From Gammaproteobacteria bacterium RIFCSPHIGHO2_12_FULL_45_12 (lineage in GTDB: Bacteria; Pseudomonadota; Gammaproteobacteria; DSM-16500), in NCBI GenBank assembly GCA_001801665.1, contig MGYH01000028.1:1-21306 (forward strand): a stretch of 21,306 bases of DNA, given 5' to 3'. Below the pieces are notes generated by a model, which was not told the DNA's origin, searched no databases, and saw only the letters and a program-made list of their open reading frames with translations. A program made the translations under genes and the position numbers. The stretch's first letter is position 1. Each line of letters starts with the position of its first letter. Shown here in pieces: positions 1 to 6,753 of this stretch.

Positions 1-53
1 ATTCAGCCCACGGAGGACTCTCACCTCTAAGTTCTACGCCATGCCTGGCGCAC
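1..53 (-). mobile_element. 5' end of a group IIC intron (partial, runs off the left edge)
   Basis: Read on the minus strand from base 53, the sequence opens with GTGCGCC, followed by GGCATGG and, about 20 nt later, by a small hairpin with the core GGTGAGAGTCC. This order (GUGYGCC, GGCAUGG, GGUGAGAGUCC) is what I recall for the start of domain I of bacterial class C group II introns such as the Oceanobacillus iheyensis intron. The insertion point also fits: class C introns insert just behind a stem-loop, and the hairpin at 60-77 ends six bases upstream of the first intron base. The intron lies in the same orientation as dcd. Only the first 53 nt are inside the window, so the ribozyme core, domain V and any reverse transcriptase cannot be checked. 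Confidence 0.72.
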
Positions 54-59
54 AATAGG

Positions 60-77
60 TTCCCGCCTGCGCGGGAA
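60..77. repeat. GC-rich hairpin TTCCCGC-CTGC-GCGGGAA
   Basis: A perfect 7-bp stem with a 4-nt loop. On the minus strand it lies about 130 nt downstream of the dcd stop codon and immediately before the presumed intron start. It may be the former transcription terminator of dcd, or a copy of a dispersed repeat of the ATTCCC-N8-GGGAAT type. There is no clean T-run behind it now, only CCTATT. Confidence 0.6.
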
Positions 78-106
78 TGACACTTCAAGCGGGAATGACA
101 CTTCAA
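71..106. repeat. two tandem copies of an 18-bp unit
   Basis: The unit GCGGGAATGACACTTCAA occurs at 71-88 and again, without mismatch, at 89-106. The first copy starts with the right arm of the hairpin at 60-77. This looks like replication slippage or a partial duplication of the same dispersed repeat. There are no spacers, so it is not a CRISPR. Confidence 0.85.
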
Positions 107-207
107 ATTGTACATTTTAATCAAATCTGATTTTTATAATTTAATCATTCACAAAAACATCGTGGAAATGTCGGCCCCATGCTGATGCGCTTTCCAAAAC
201 GCAGACC

Positions 208-774
208 CTAAGTCACGGGCAAGGTCACCCCCTCCTGCCCCTGATATTTCCCTTTCCTGTCCTTATACGACGTTTCACACACTTCATCCGACTCAAGGAA
301 TAACAGTTGGGCCACCCCTTCATGCGCATAAATTTTAGCAGGCAATGGCGTGGTGTTTGAAAACTCAAGGGTAATATGCCCTTCCCACTCAGGTTCAAGC
401 GGGGTCACATTCACAATAATGCCGCAACGCGCATAGGTCGATTTACCGAGGCAAATCACTAAGATATTGCGCGGAATCTTGAAATATTCGACGCTGCGCG
501 CAAGCACAAATGAGTTGGGTGGAATAATGCAAACGTCAGACATCACATCCACAAAACTTTCTGACGTGAAACACTTGGGGTCCACCACCGCTGAATTGAT
601 ATTGGTGAAAATTTTAAATTCATTCGAGCAACGAACGTCATAACCATAACTGGACGTGCCATAAGAAATTGCCCTTCCCAAGGAACCCTCGCGCACCTGT
701 CCGGCTTCAAACGGGGTAATCATGCCGTGCGCTTGTGCCATTTTGCGTATCCATGTATCCGCTTTAATACTCAT
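208..774 (-). CDS. dcd: dCTP deaminase
   Basis: Deaminates dCTP to dUTP, the first step towards dUMP for thymidylate synthesis; cytosolic homotrimer in the family. The 188-residue length is normal for this subgroup. Visible family motifs are GKSTYAR (residues 110-116, the nucleotide-phosphate-binding stretch that reads GRSSLAR in E. coli) and EGHITLEFSN (131-140), with Glu137 at the place of the catalytic glutamate. The C-terminal segment (YKDRKGKYQGQEG) matches the flexible tail that closes over the substrate. The ATG is preceded by AGAGGA with 7 nt spacing, which lies inside the end of mrp; only 3 nt separate the two genes, so they are one transcript. A bifunctional deaminase/dUTPase is possible in this superfamily but nothing here argues for it. 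Confidence 0.95.
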   Translation of the reverse strand: MSIKADTWIRKMAQAHGMITPFEAGQVREGSLGRAISYGTSSYGYDVRCSNEFKIFTNINSAVVDPKCFTSESFVDVMSDVCIIPPNSFVLARSVEYFKIPRNILVICLGKSTYARCGIIVNVTPLEPEWEGHITLEFSNTTPLPAKIYAHEGVAQLLFLESDEVCETSYKDRKGKYQGQEGVTLPVT

Positions 775-777
775 AGA

Positions 778-1869
778 TCAATCCTCTTTTAGTTGCTCAA
801 CCACAATTTTGGGGAATAAGGCAGAATAACTTTTTGTCTGTCGGGATAACGCCAACGCCATCCGCAGCGCAACTTCCCTAAACGCCTTAGCATAATGGCT
901 ATCTGGCGCAGCGACAACGGGTGGCCGCCCACTATCCGTCAACTCACGAATCTGTGCATTCAAGGGAATCTCCCCCAACAATGACACGCCATATTCATGC
1001 GCAAGCTTCAGTCCACCGCCTTCCCCAAAAATTCGGGTCGCATGGCCGCATGCTTCACAGTGATAAATGCTCATGTTTTCAATCACCCCTAAAATGGGCA
1101 CCTCAAGCTTGGTAAACATCTCGCAAGCTCGCCTCACATCCAGTAACGCCAAATCCTGGGGTGTCGTCACAATGACCGCCGCACTCACGGGCATTTTCTG
1201 GCAAAGCGTCAACTGGATATCACCCGTCCCGGGAGGCAAATCGACAATCAGGTAATCGAGTGCTGCCCAATCCGTGTCATTTAACATTTGCTGCATGGCC
1301 TTGCCGATCATCGGCCCGCGCCACACCATGGGTGCTTGCTGGTCAACCAGGTATCCAATTGACATGGACTGAATACCGTGCCGCAAAATGGGCTGTAGCC
1401 GACCCGCTTTCAGAATGGGCCGCTCACCCACCGCATCCAGCATCATCGGCTGGCTGGGGCCATAAATATCCGCATCCAGCATGCCAACGCTTGCACCCGC
1501 CTTCACCAGCGCCAGTGCCATATTAACAGCCACCGTTGACTTGCCCACCCCGCCTTTACCAGAAGCAACGGCAATCATATTTTTAATATTAGGCAGCCCC
1601 CGAACGCCCTGCTTGCCCACATGGGGCTTTATCCCTGGGGTAATATTGACCTGCACCGCCCTTCCCGCCGCAAGGGGTTCTAGCCGCGCTTGAATCGCAG
1701 GAGCCAGTGCTAACGCCATCTCCTCACAGGGAAAGCCCAGCTCAATGTCAATCCCGATCCGCTCGTCCGTAATGGAAATCGCTTTAATTGTCTTCTCCCC
1801 CAGCAATCCCTTCCCTAAAACAGCATCTTCATATGCCGTGAGGCTCGCTTCAATCTGTGTCTGCAGCAT
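778..1869 (-). CDS. apbC: Mrp/ApbC iron-sulfur cluster carrier ATPase
   Basis: Mrp-family P-loop ATPase that binds a 4Fe-4S cluster and passes it to apo-proteins in the cytosol. With the chosen start the protein has 363 residues. An N-terminal DUF59/MIP18-type domain (about 1-80) precedes the deviant Walker A GKGGVGKS (104-111), a Walker B region ending DLPPGTGD (210-217), and the cluster-binding CxxC pair Cys271/Cys274. The frame is open upstream to 1944, but I take the ATG at 1869 because GGAG sits 6 nt before it and the 25 extra residues do not resemble the family and would run into the divergent promoter region. It is first in an operon with dcd and divergent from metG; metG and mrp are also divergent neighbours in E. 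coli. Confidence 0.95.
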   Translation of the reverse strand: MLQTQIEASLTAYEDAVLGKGLLGEKTIKAISITDERIGIDIELGFPCEEMALALAPAIQARLEPLAAGRAVQVNITPGIKPHVGKQGVRGLPNIKNMIAVASGKGGVGKSTVAVNMALALVKAGASVGMLDADIYGPSQPMMLDAVGERPILKAGRLQPILRHGIQSMSIGYLVDQQAPMVWRGPMIGKAMQQMLNDTDWAALDYLIVDLPPGTGDIQLTLCQKMPVSAAVIVTTPQDLALLDVRRACEMFTKLEVPILGVIENMSIYHCEACGHATRIFGEGGGLKLAHEYGVSLLGEIPLNAQIRELTDSGRPPVVAAPDSHYAKAFREVALRMALALSRQTKSYSALFPKIVVEQLKED

Positions 1870-1994
1870 TATTTTCTCCACGGAGCGCCTGTTAACAAGG
1901 TGTACGCTAGCGCAACCTTTTAAAAACCCTGTATACTCTACCACTTTCTGACAAAATCTAAAGCAACCCCGTCACGGGTAGGAAAGAAATCACC
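1870..1994. promoter_or_regulatory. divergent mrp / metG intergenic region
   Basis: 125 bp hold both 5' leaders. On the plus strand TATACT at 1932-1937 is a possible -10 for metG, but no good -35 lies 16-18 bp upstream. Between there and mrp is an imperfect inverted repeat, AAGGT (1897-1901) and ACCTT (1915-1919), around the 8-bp palindrome CGCTAGCG (1905-1912); it could be an operator. AGGA (1980-1983) is the likely metG ribosome-binding site at 11 nt spacing, preceded by the small hairpin CCCG-TCA-CGGG. Confidence 0.4.
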
Positions 1995-3638
1995 ATGCCG
2001 AGCAAACGTAAAATATTAGTCACACAAGCCCTGCCATACGCCAATGGCGTGCCTCATTTAGGTCATTTGGTTGGCATGATTCAAACCGATATCTGGGTGC
2101 GCTTACAGAAAATGCGGGGGCACGACTGTCTGTTTGTCTGTGGCAGTGACAGCCACGGCACGCCCATCATGATTCAGGCTGAAAAGTTGGGCATCACACC
2201 TGAGGCACTGGTGAATGACATCAAGGCCCAGCAAGAACGTGATTTCCGTGATTTTCACATTGATTTTGACAATTATCATACCACGCACTCCTCTCAAAAT
2301 CAGGCGTTGGTTAACACGCTTTTCAAGCGCCACCTGGAAAAAGAAAATATTTACAAACGCACCATCAAGCAATTGTATGACCCTGTCAAAAACATGTTTC
2401 TGCCCGACCGCTACATCAAAGGAGAATGCCCACGGTGCCATGCCAAAGATCAATATGGTGATAATTGCGAAGTATGCGGCGCCACTTACTCTCATACGGA
2501 AGTCATCAACCCCTACTCTGTCTTGTCAGGCGCAAAACCCATTGAAAAAGAGTCTGAACATTACTTTTTCAAGTTACAAAATTTTGAAACCTTCCTGAAA
2601 TCCTGGACACAACACGGACATTTACAACACCAAGTCACCAATAAACTGGCTGAATGGTTCAAAGATGGCTTGAAAGAATGGGACATCTCACGCGATGCGC
2701 CTTATTTTGGCTTCCTGATTCCAGGTGAAACGCATCAATATTTTTATGTCTGGCTTGATGCCCCCGTCGGCTACATGGCAAGCTTCAAACACCTTTGCGA
2801 ACAGCGCAAAGACATTCAGTTTGACGAATACTGGAATGAGGACAGTGACGTTGAGCTGTATCACTTTATTGGCAAAGACATCATTTATTTTCACGCTCTC
2901 TTTTGGCCCGCCGTGCTGCATGGTGCCGCTTTCCGCACGCCCACCGCCATTTTTGTCAATGGCTTCCTCACCATTGACGGACAAAAAATGTCGAAATCAC
3001 GTGGCACCTTTATTAAAGCACGCACTTATTTAAATCACTTGCGCCCTGAATATTTACGCTATTATCTAGCGGCCAAATTAAGTGACCGCATCGAAGACTT
3101 GGACATTCATTTTGACGACTTTATATCACGCGTCAATGCCGATTTAGTCGGGAAATTTATCAACATTGCCAGTCGTTCGGCAAACTTCATCACTAAACAC
3201 TTTCAAAGCAAATTATCCGCTCACTGCGCTGAGGCAGCACTCTATCAATCCTTTGTGGTAGCAGGTGAAGAAATTGCCGCCTGCTTAGAAAAAATGGAAT
3301 TCAGTCAAGCTATTCGAAAAATCATGACACTGGCCGATCAGGCCAACCAGTATATTGACGACAAAAAACCATGGGCCTTAATGAAAAATGACGCCAACCG
3401 AGAGGAAGTGCAGGCCGTTTGTTCCATGGGAATTAACTTATTCAGACTATTAATGATTTACTTAAAACCTGTGCTGCCTGAGACGGCGCGCGAAGTTGAA
3501 CATTTCCTGAATATTCCACCGTTACAATGGGACGACATCAAACAGCCCTTATTAAATCATGTCATCCATGAATTTAAACCGCTCATTAATCGCGTTGATC
3601 CAAAACAAATTGAAGCCATGAAACGAGATGAAAATTAA
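1995..3638 (+). CDS. metG: methionyl-tRNA synthetase, catalytic core form
   Basis: Charges tRNA-Met with methionine (class I synthetase). The HIGH-type signature is PHLGHL (20-25). Four zinc-knuckle cysteines are present (Cys145, 148, 158, 161). The substrate-pocket segment YVWLDAPVGY (251-260) and the KMSKS loop (331-335) follow, then an all-alpha anticodon-binding domain to the end. At 547 residues it ends where the E. coli enzyme (677 residues) continues into its C-terminal tRNA-binding/dimerisation domain, so the protein is probably monomeric. The next gene starts 3 nt later, so the lack of the domain is not due to a visible frameshift. Short MetRS proteins are common in other bacteria, so this is a lineage feature rather than damage. 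Confidence 0.97.
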   Translation: MPSKRKILVTQALPYANGVPHLGHLVGMIQTDIWVRLQKMRGHDCLFVCGSDSHGTPIMIQAEKLGITPEALVNDIKAQQERDFRDFHIDFDNYHTTHSSQNQALVNTLFKRHLEKENIYKRTIKQLYDPVKNMFLPDRYIKGECPRCHAKDQYGDNCEVCGATYSHTEVINPYSVLSGAKPIEKESEHYFFKLQNFETFLKSWTQHGHLQHQVTNKLAEWFKDGLKEWDISRDAPYFGFLIPGETHQYFYVWLDAPVGYMASFKHLCEQRKDIQFDEYWNEDSDVELYHFIGKDIIYFHALFWPAVLHGAAFRTPTAIFVNGFLTIDGQKMSKSRGTFIKARTYLNHLRPEYLRYYLAAKLSDRIEDLDIHFDDFISRVNADLVGKFINIASRSANFITKHFQSKLSAHCAEAALYQSFVVAGEEIAACLEKMEFSQAIRKIMTLADQANQYIDDKKPWALMKNDANREEVQAVCSMGINLFRLLMIYLKPVLPETAREVEHFLNIPPLQWDDIKQPLLNHVIHEFKPLINRVDPKQIEAMKRDEN

Positions 3639-3641
3639 ATC

Positions 3642-4259
3642 ATGCGCCATGTTACGCCGGATGAGATTGATCAACTGCTGCCACAAACCCAGTGTGAATT
3701 ATGCGGATTTGGTGGCTGCATGCCTTATGCAAAGGCACTGGCTCAAGGAAACGCGCCCATCAATCTCTGCCCACCAGGCGGCATCCCCACCCTGAAGGCA
3801 CTAGGCCAGTTATTAGATCAGGATCCCACCCCTTATCTTCATGACCTGCAGCAAAAAACACCTGCCGCCAAAATCGCCGTCATTCGTGAAGCGGATTGTA
3901 TTGGCTGCACCAAATGTCTTCCTGCCTGCCCCGTGGATGCCATCATTGGCAGCGCAAAACAAATGCATGCCATCATCACAGCGGAGTGCACGGGTTGTGA
4001 GCTTTGTGTTGCGCCGTGCCCTGTGGATTGCATTGATATCATCACCCTTTCCCCTGAGACAAAACAACGTGAACAAAGCCAAAAAACCTTATCCCGAAAA
4101 CGGCATGCCGCAAAGCAAGAGAGAGCAACCGAAGCACTTGCCGCTAAAAAACAACGGCCATCAGGATGCACCCTGACAGAAAAGCAACTATTTATTCGTG
4201 AAGCCGTTACAAGGGCTAAAGCCAGAAAGAAAGCTCTCTCAACGCTTTACTCTCATTGA
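3642..4259 (+). CDS. soluble RnfB-like polyferredoxin
   Basis: A 205-residue iron-sulfur protein. An Fe4-type domain (Cys18, 21, 26 and 43 in CELCGFGGC...LCPPGG) is followed by two 4Fe-4S ferredoxin motifs: CIGCTKCLPACP (86-97) and CTGCELCVAPCP (116-127). This is the layout of RnfB, but the N-terminal membrane anchor of true RnfB is missing, and no rnfA, C, D, G or E is nearby. The C-terminal 70 residues are strongly basic and lysine/arginine-rich. Similar stand-alone RnfB-like proteins are known in beta- and gammaproteobacteria; their partner is not established. It starts 3 nt after metG stops and must be co-transcribed with it. Role inferred: a cytosolic electron carrier. Confidence 0.85.
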   Translation: MRHVTPDEIDQLLPQTQCELCGFGGCMPYAKALAQGNAPINLCPPGGIPTLKALGQLLDQDPTPYLHDLQQKTPAAKIAVIREADCIGCTKCLPACPVDAIIGSAKQMHAIITAECTGCELCVAPCPVDCIDIITLSPETKQREQSQKTLSRKRHAAKQERATEALAAKKQRPSGCTLTEKQLFIREAVTRAKARKKALSTLYSH

Positions 4260-4275
4260 TGCAAATGTATAGTAG

Positions 4276-4294
4276 GTAACCTAGCTTAGGTTAC
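4276..4294. repeat. perfect inverted repeat GTAACCTA-GCT-TAGGTTAC
   Basis: An 8-bp perfect stem with a 3-nt loop lies 16 bp after the stop of the RnfB-like gene, between two convergent genes. It could help end transcription from either side, but neither strand has a T-run behind it, so I do not call it an intrinsic terminator. Confidence 0.6.
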
Positions 4295-4309
4295 AAAGAT
4301 GAGCTGTCA

Positions 4310-4348
4310 TTCTGAGCGAAGCGAAGACCATGTAGGGCGCCCTACATG
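4310..4348. repeat. dispersed-repeat-like stretch with a 20-bp perfect palindrome
   Basis: CATTCTGAGCGAAGCGAAGA (4310-4329) resembles a short repeat scattered through many bacterial genomes. It runs straight into CATGTAGGGCGCCCTACATG (4329-4348), a perfect 20-bp palindrome. The palindrome supplies the last codon and the stop codon of the minus-strand gene that ends at 4342. No T-run follows on either strand. Confidence 0.55.
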
Positions 4349-6600
4349 ATCCGAAATTTATGCTGAGAATCCAATTCTAGAGTGAAGCTCTCTATGCGAA
4401 TCTCCACTTTTCTCGTCATGCAGCCCTTCTCTTTCATTTCTTTCGCAGCATCCAAAACCAACTCATAGAATTCTTTTGTCCATTTAGAACGCCGACCATC
4501 CTCATTAAGACGCTGTTCCTTGCCGAAAATCAGCCAAGCCATCGCATCAATCTTTTCTGCGGGTGTCAAGATTGACATTGCCACTTTATTTTGCCTGAAA
4601 AATTCTCTTATTTTACCTATTTTGTCCGGTGTTTTTGTGTCAAACAGTCCACTTCCTTGCTCATTCATGCGGTCATGATGGATAAGCTTATACAAGGCAT
4701 CGGCACAACGCGCGACACGCTCCGACTCATCACCCTCAACAAAGTCCCTTGCCATCTTCATGACTAACCGATCAAAACTCCTTTTAAACACCTCAAACAA
4801 GACACAGTCACCCTCGCCCTGCTTTATTTTTTCAAACATCCGATCAAGCTCATTATGACAAGCCAATTGATGCGATTCCTTAAGCACATCGGGATGGTGA
4901 CTCTGCTTTTTAATGGTCTCACGAAATGTTTTTGGCAGATATTTGGAAGGCGTCTTGATGCCATTTGATCCGGGTGCGTTCTGTCCGGCATGAAGCTGTT
5001 GGTGCCTTGTCAAAAATAGCGTCGAAAAGACAGACCTGAGATGGTTGGAAAAAGGGGCGTCATCCCCACATTGGGGCAGTGTATCATAAAGGAAGCCGAC
5101 TATTTCCATGGCATCCCCATACATCAATTCCAAGGCTTTCCTATCTTTTCCGCTCACACAAGAGCCATAAGACATTCCTTTTAATCGCCCCACAATGATC
5201 TCTTCTAATGCGGCCAGATGCAGTTCACGTTGACTGGTTTGCGTATTGGCCTCAATGATTGGCACATTTAACAGGTTCTCAAGCTCCCTGACAGCCGCAT
5301 TAAGAATTTCATCCTTCAGAGCACACGCGCGCGCCAACTCAAATAATTTTTGAGCCTCCCGCATGCTGTCTTGGCCAGATTCAGCAACACCGCTTGTGGC
5401 TGATAGTTTCCTTGCAGCGTTCAAAGGATGATTAGTCGCAATGATGTTATTAAAACAGGGAATAGGTAACTCGTCTCCAAAGACAGAAACAGTTATCCCC
5501 TGTTTCCGAATTTGCTCGATGGCAGCCATTTTATCGTCATAAATTGAGGTATCCGGCTCTATGACAGGTGAAACCAGCGTCTGAAACAGCAAAATGTCAT
5601 CGACGTAGTCATTTCCGTCCGCCTTAAATGAGTCGCGCCCTTTAGCTTCAATATACACTTCAAGTAAGCGCCTGATATTATCTAATGTAAACGTTGATCT
5701 TAAGTCCTTTTTATCCTTTTCATCTAATTTCATGTCACGAATTGCACGCGATGCGATCATACTTGAACGAAAACGATCAGGTGCCTGATACAATAGTTTT
5801 TTGCCGTCTACACTCACACACGCGAGGACATGACGTGATAAATTTTCAAGCCCAGGGATGGTTTTCAACATGCTGGGTTTAGTAAACAACTGCGCGCTCA
5901 GTGCTTCTGGTGTCTCAAATAAAGATAACATGCCCTGGAAGATGACTGACTCTTCAGGCGACATGCCCTTATACCAGGTTGGCACGCCATCATCCTCTCG
6001 CCTCTTACTCTTGACAGACCATAACTCCGCCATCTGGTGAGCGTTGAATGATGCCAACGGCACTTCCATCTGCACAATATACACTGAATTCGTGCTGCCA
6101 TTTTTTTCATATGAAAGCATCTTAAGGGTCGCCAAAATATATCTTGGCGAGAGCATTGAAACATATTGATCCCCTTTGGCCAACCATTTCGCCGCTTGTT
6201 CTCGATTGACCTTACTGCCATTCCAGCTGCATTGCATCAATAAAAAACGCAAATTCACCATATAATATTCAAGAATTCTCTGAAAATCCTTGATATTCTC
6301 ATACTCATCAAGAGCGTTTGTATAACGGTCTAACTTTTTATCGGCATCAGCCAACAATGTCACTATCATCTCTTTATCTGGAGTCGCAGGAAGCAAAACG
6401 GCTTGGCAAATAAATTTAAAAACCTGATTAATAAAGTGAAGACGTTTACGATAACTTTTTTTTAAATAATCCGTGTCTGAGGCATAATGCATCTCAATCT
6501 CTTCATCTGAAGCGAGTCCGGCCAATGTTTTGAATAACTCAGGCGAAACAGGATGAACAACATCATCATGTTCGGTATGAACCAATATTGCTTTTTTCAT
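4342..6600 (-). CDS. CX5R (SopB/SidF-type) phosphatase-like protein, candidate secreted effector
   Basis: A 752-residue protein without signal peptide or membrane helix. The clearest signal is SYGSCVSGKDRK: Cys481 and Arg487 form a CX5R phosphatase loop, CVSGKDR, one residue away from the CKSGKDR that I recall for SopB, IpgD and Legionella SidF, which remove phosphates from phosphoinositides. About 60 residues later, GQNAPGSNGIKTPSKYLP (539-556) resembles the conserved NTG-x-x-GYK segment behind the loop in SopB. The N-terminal 350 residues and the C-terminal helical 190 are not recognised. The last 30 residues mix Glu with hydrophobic residues (KVEIRIESFTLELD), which fits a Dot/Icm C-terminal signal but is not proof. 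GAGG lies 7 nt before the ATG. The gene stands alone between yhdP and a convergent ferredoxin gene. Catalysis and secretion are inferred. Confidence 0.72.
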   Translation of the reverse strand: MKKAILVHTEHDDVVHPVSPELFKTLAGLASDEEIEMHYASDTDYLKKSYRKRLHFINQVFKFICQAVLLPATPDKEMIVTLLADADKKLDRYTNALDEYENIKDFQRILEYYMVNLRFLLMQCSWNGSKVNREQAAKWLAKGDQYVSMLSPRYILATLKMLSYEKNGSTNSVYIVQMEVPLASFNAHQMAELWSVKSKRREDDGVPTWYKGMSPEESVIFQGMLSLFETPEALSAQLFTKPSMLKTIPGLENLSRHVLACVSVDGKKLLYQAPDRFRSSMIASRAIRDMKLDEKDKKDLRSTFTLDNIRRLLEVYIEAKGRDSFKADGNDYVDDILLFQTLVSPVIEPDTSIYDDKMAAIEQIRKQGITVSVFGDELPIPCFNNIIATNHPLNAARKLSATSGVAESGQDSMREAQKLFELARACALKDEILNAAVRELENLLNVPIIEANTQTSQRELHLAALEEIIVGRLKGMSYGSCVSGKDRKALELMYGDAMEIVGFLYDTLPQCGDDAPFSNHLRSVFSTLFLTRHQQLHAGQNAPGSNGIKTPSKYLPKTFRETIKKQSHHPDVLKESHQLACHNELDRMFEKIKQGEGDCVLFEVFKRSFDRLVMKMARDFVEGDESERVARCADALYKLIHHDRMNEQGSGLFDTKTPDKIGKIREFFRQNKVAMSILTPAEKIDAMAWLIFGKEQRLNEDGRRSKWTKEFYELVLDAAKEMKEKGCMTRKVEIRIESFTLELDSQHKFRIM

Positions 6601-6625
6601 GCCTCCACCTCATTTTCGCTTATTT

Positions 6626-6651
6626 GAACCCGCGACCCATTATAAGGGTTC
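6626..6651 (-). promoter_or_regulatory. promoter of the CX5R gene, with inverted repeat around the -10
   Basis: On the minus strand a consensus TATAAT lies at 6639-6644, giving a leader of about 30 nt. No good -35 is found 16-18 bp upstream. The -10 is enclosed by GAACCC (6626-6631) and GGGTTC (6646-6651), a 6-bp inverted repeat with a 14-nt spacer, placed where a repressor or an activator-dependent polymerase could act. The rest of 6601-6753 shows no gene. Confidence 0.5.
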
Positions 6652-6753
6652 ATCCTTAGCGTAACCTTAAAGTGGCACCCCAAAGACTGCGCCTAATTGC
6701 CTTATCCAATGACGATTCTGTTTAAAAAATAATTTATGCCACAACGCTCGCAC

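Noticed and set aside
71..106. Two direct repeats as a CRISPR remnant
   Set aside because: The copies are directly adjacent with no spacers, and no cas gene is visible.
1870..1944. A 25-codon N-terminal extension of the mrp frame
   Set aside because: The internal ATG at 1869 has GGAG at 6 nt and gives a family-like N-terminus; the extension runs through the divergent promoter region.
4276..4348. Inverted repeats as intrinsic terminators
   Set aside because: No T-run follows on either strand.
6700..6753. Intrinsic terminator of the mre-yhdP operon
   Set aside because: There is a T-rich stretch on the minus strand (around 6719-6731), but the nearest stem has only 4 bp (CTCG/CGAG) and lies about 20 nt away from it.
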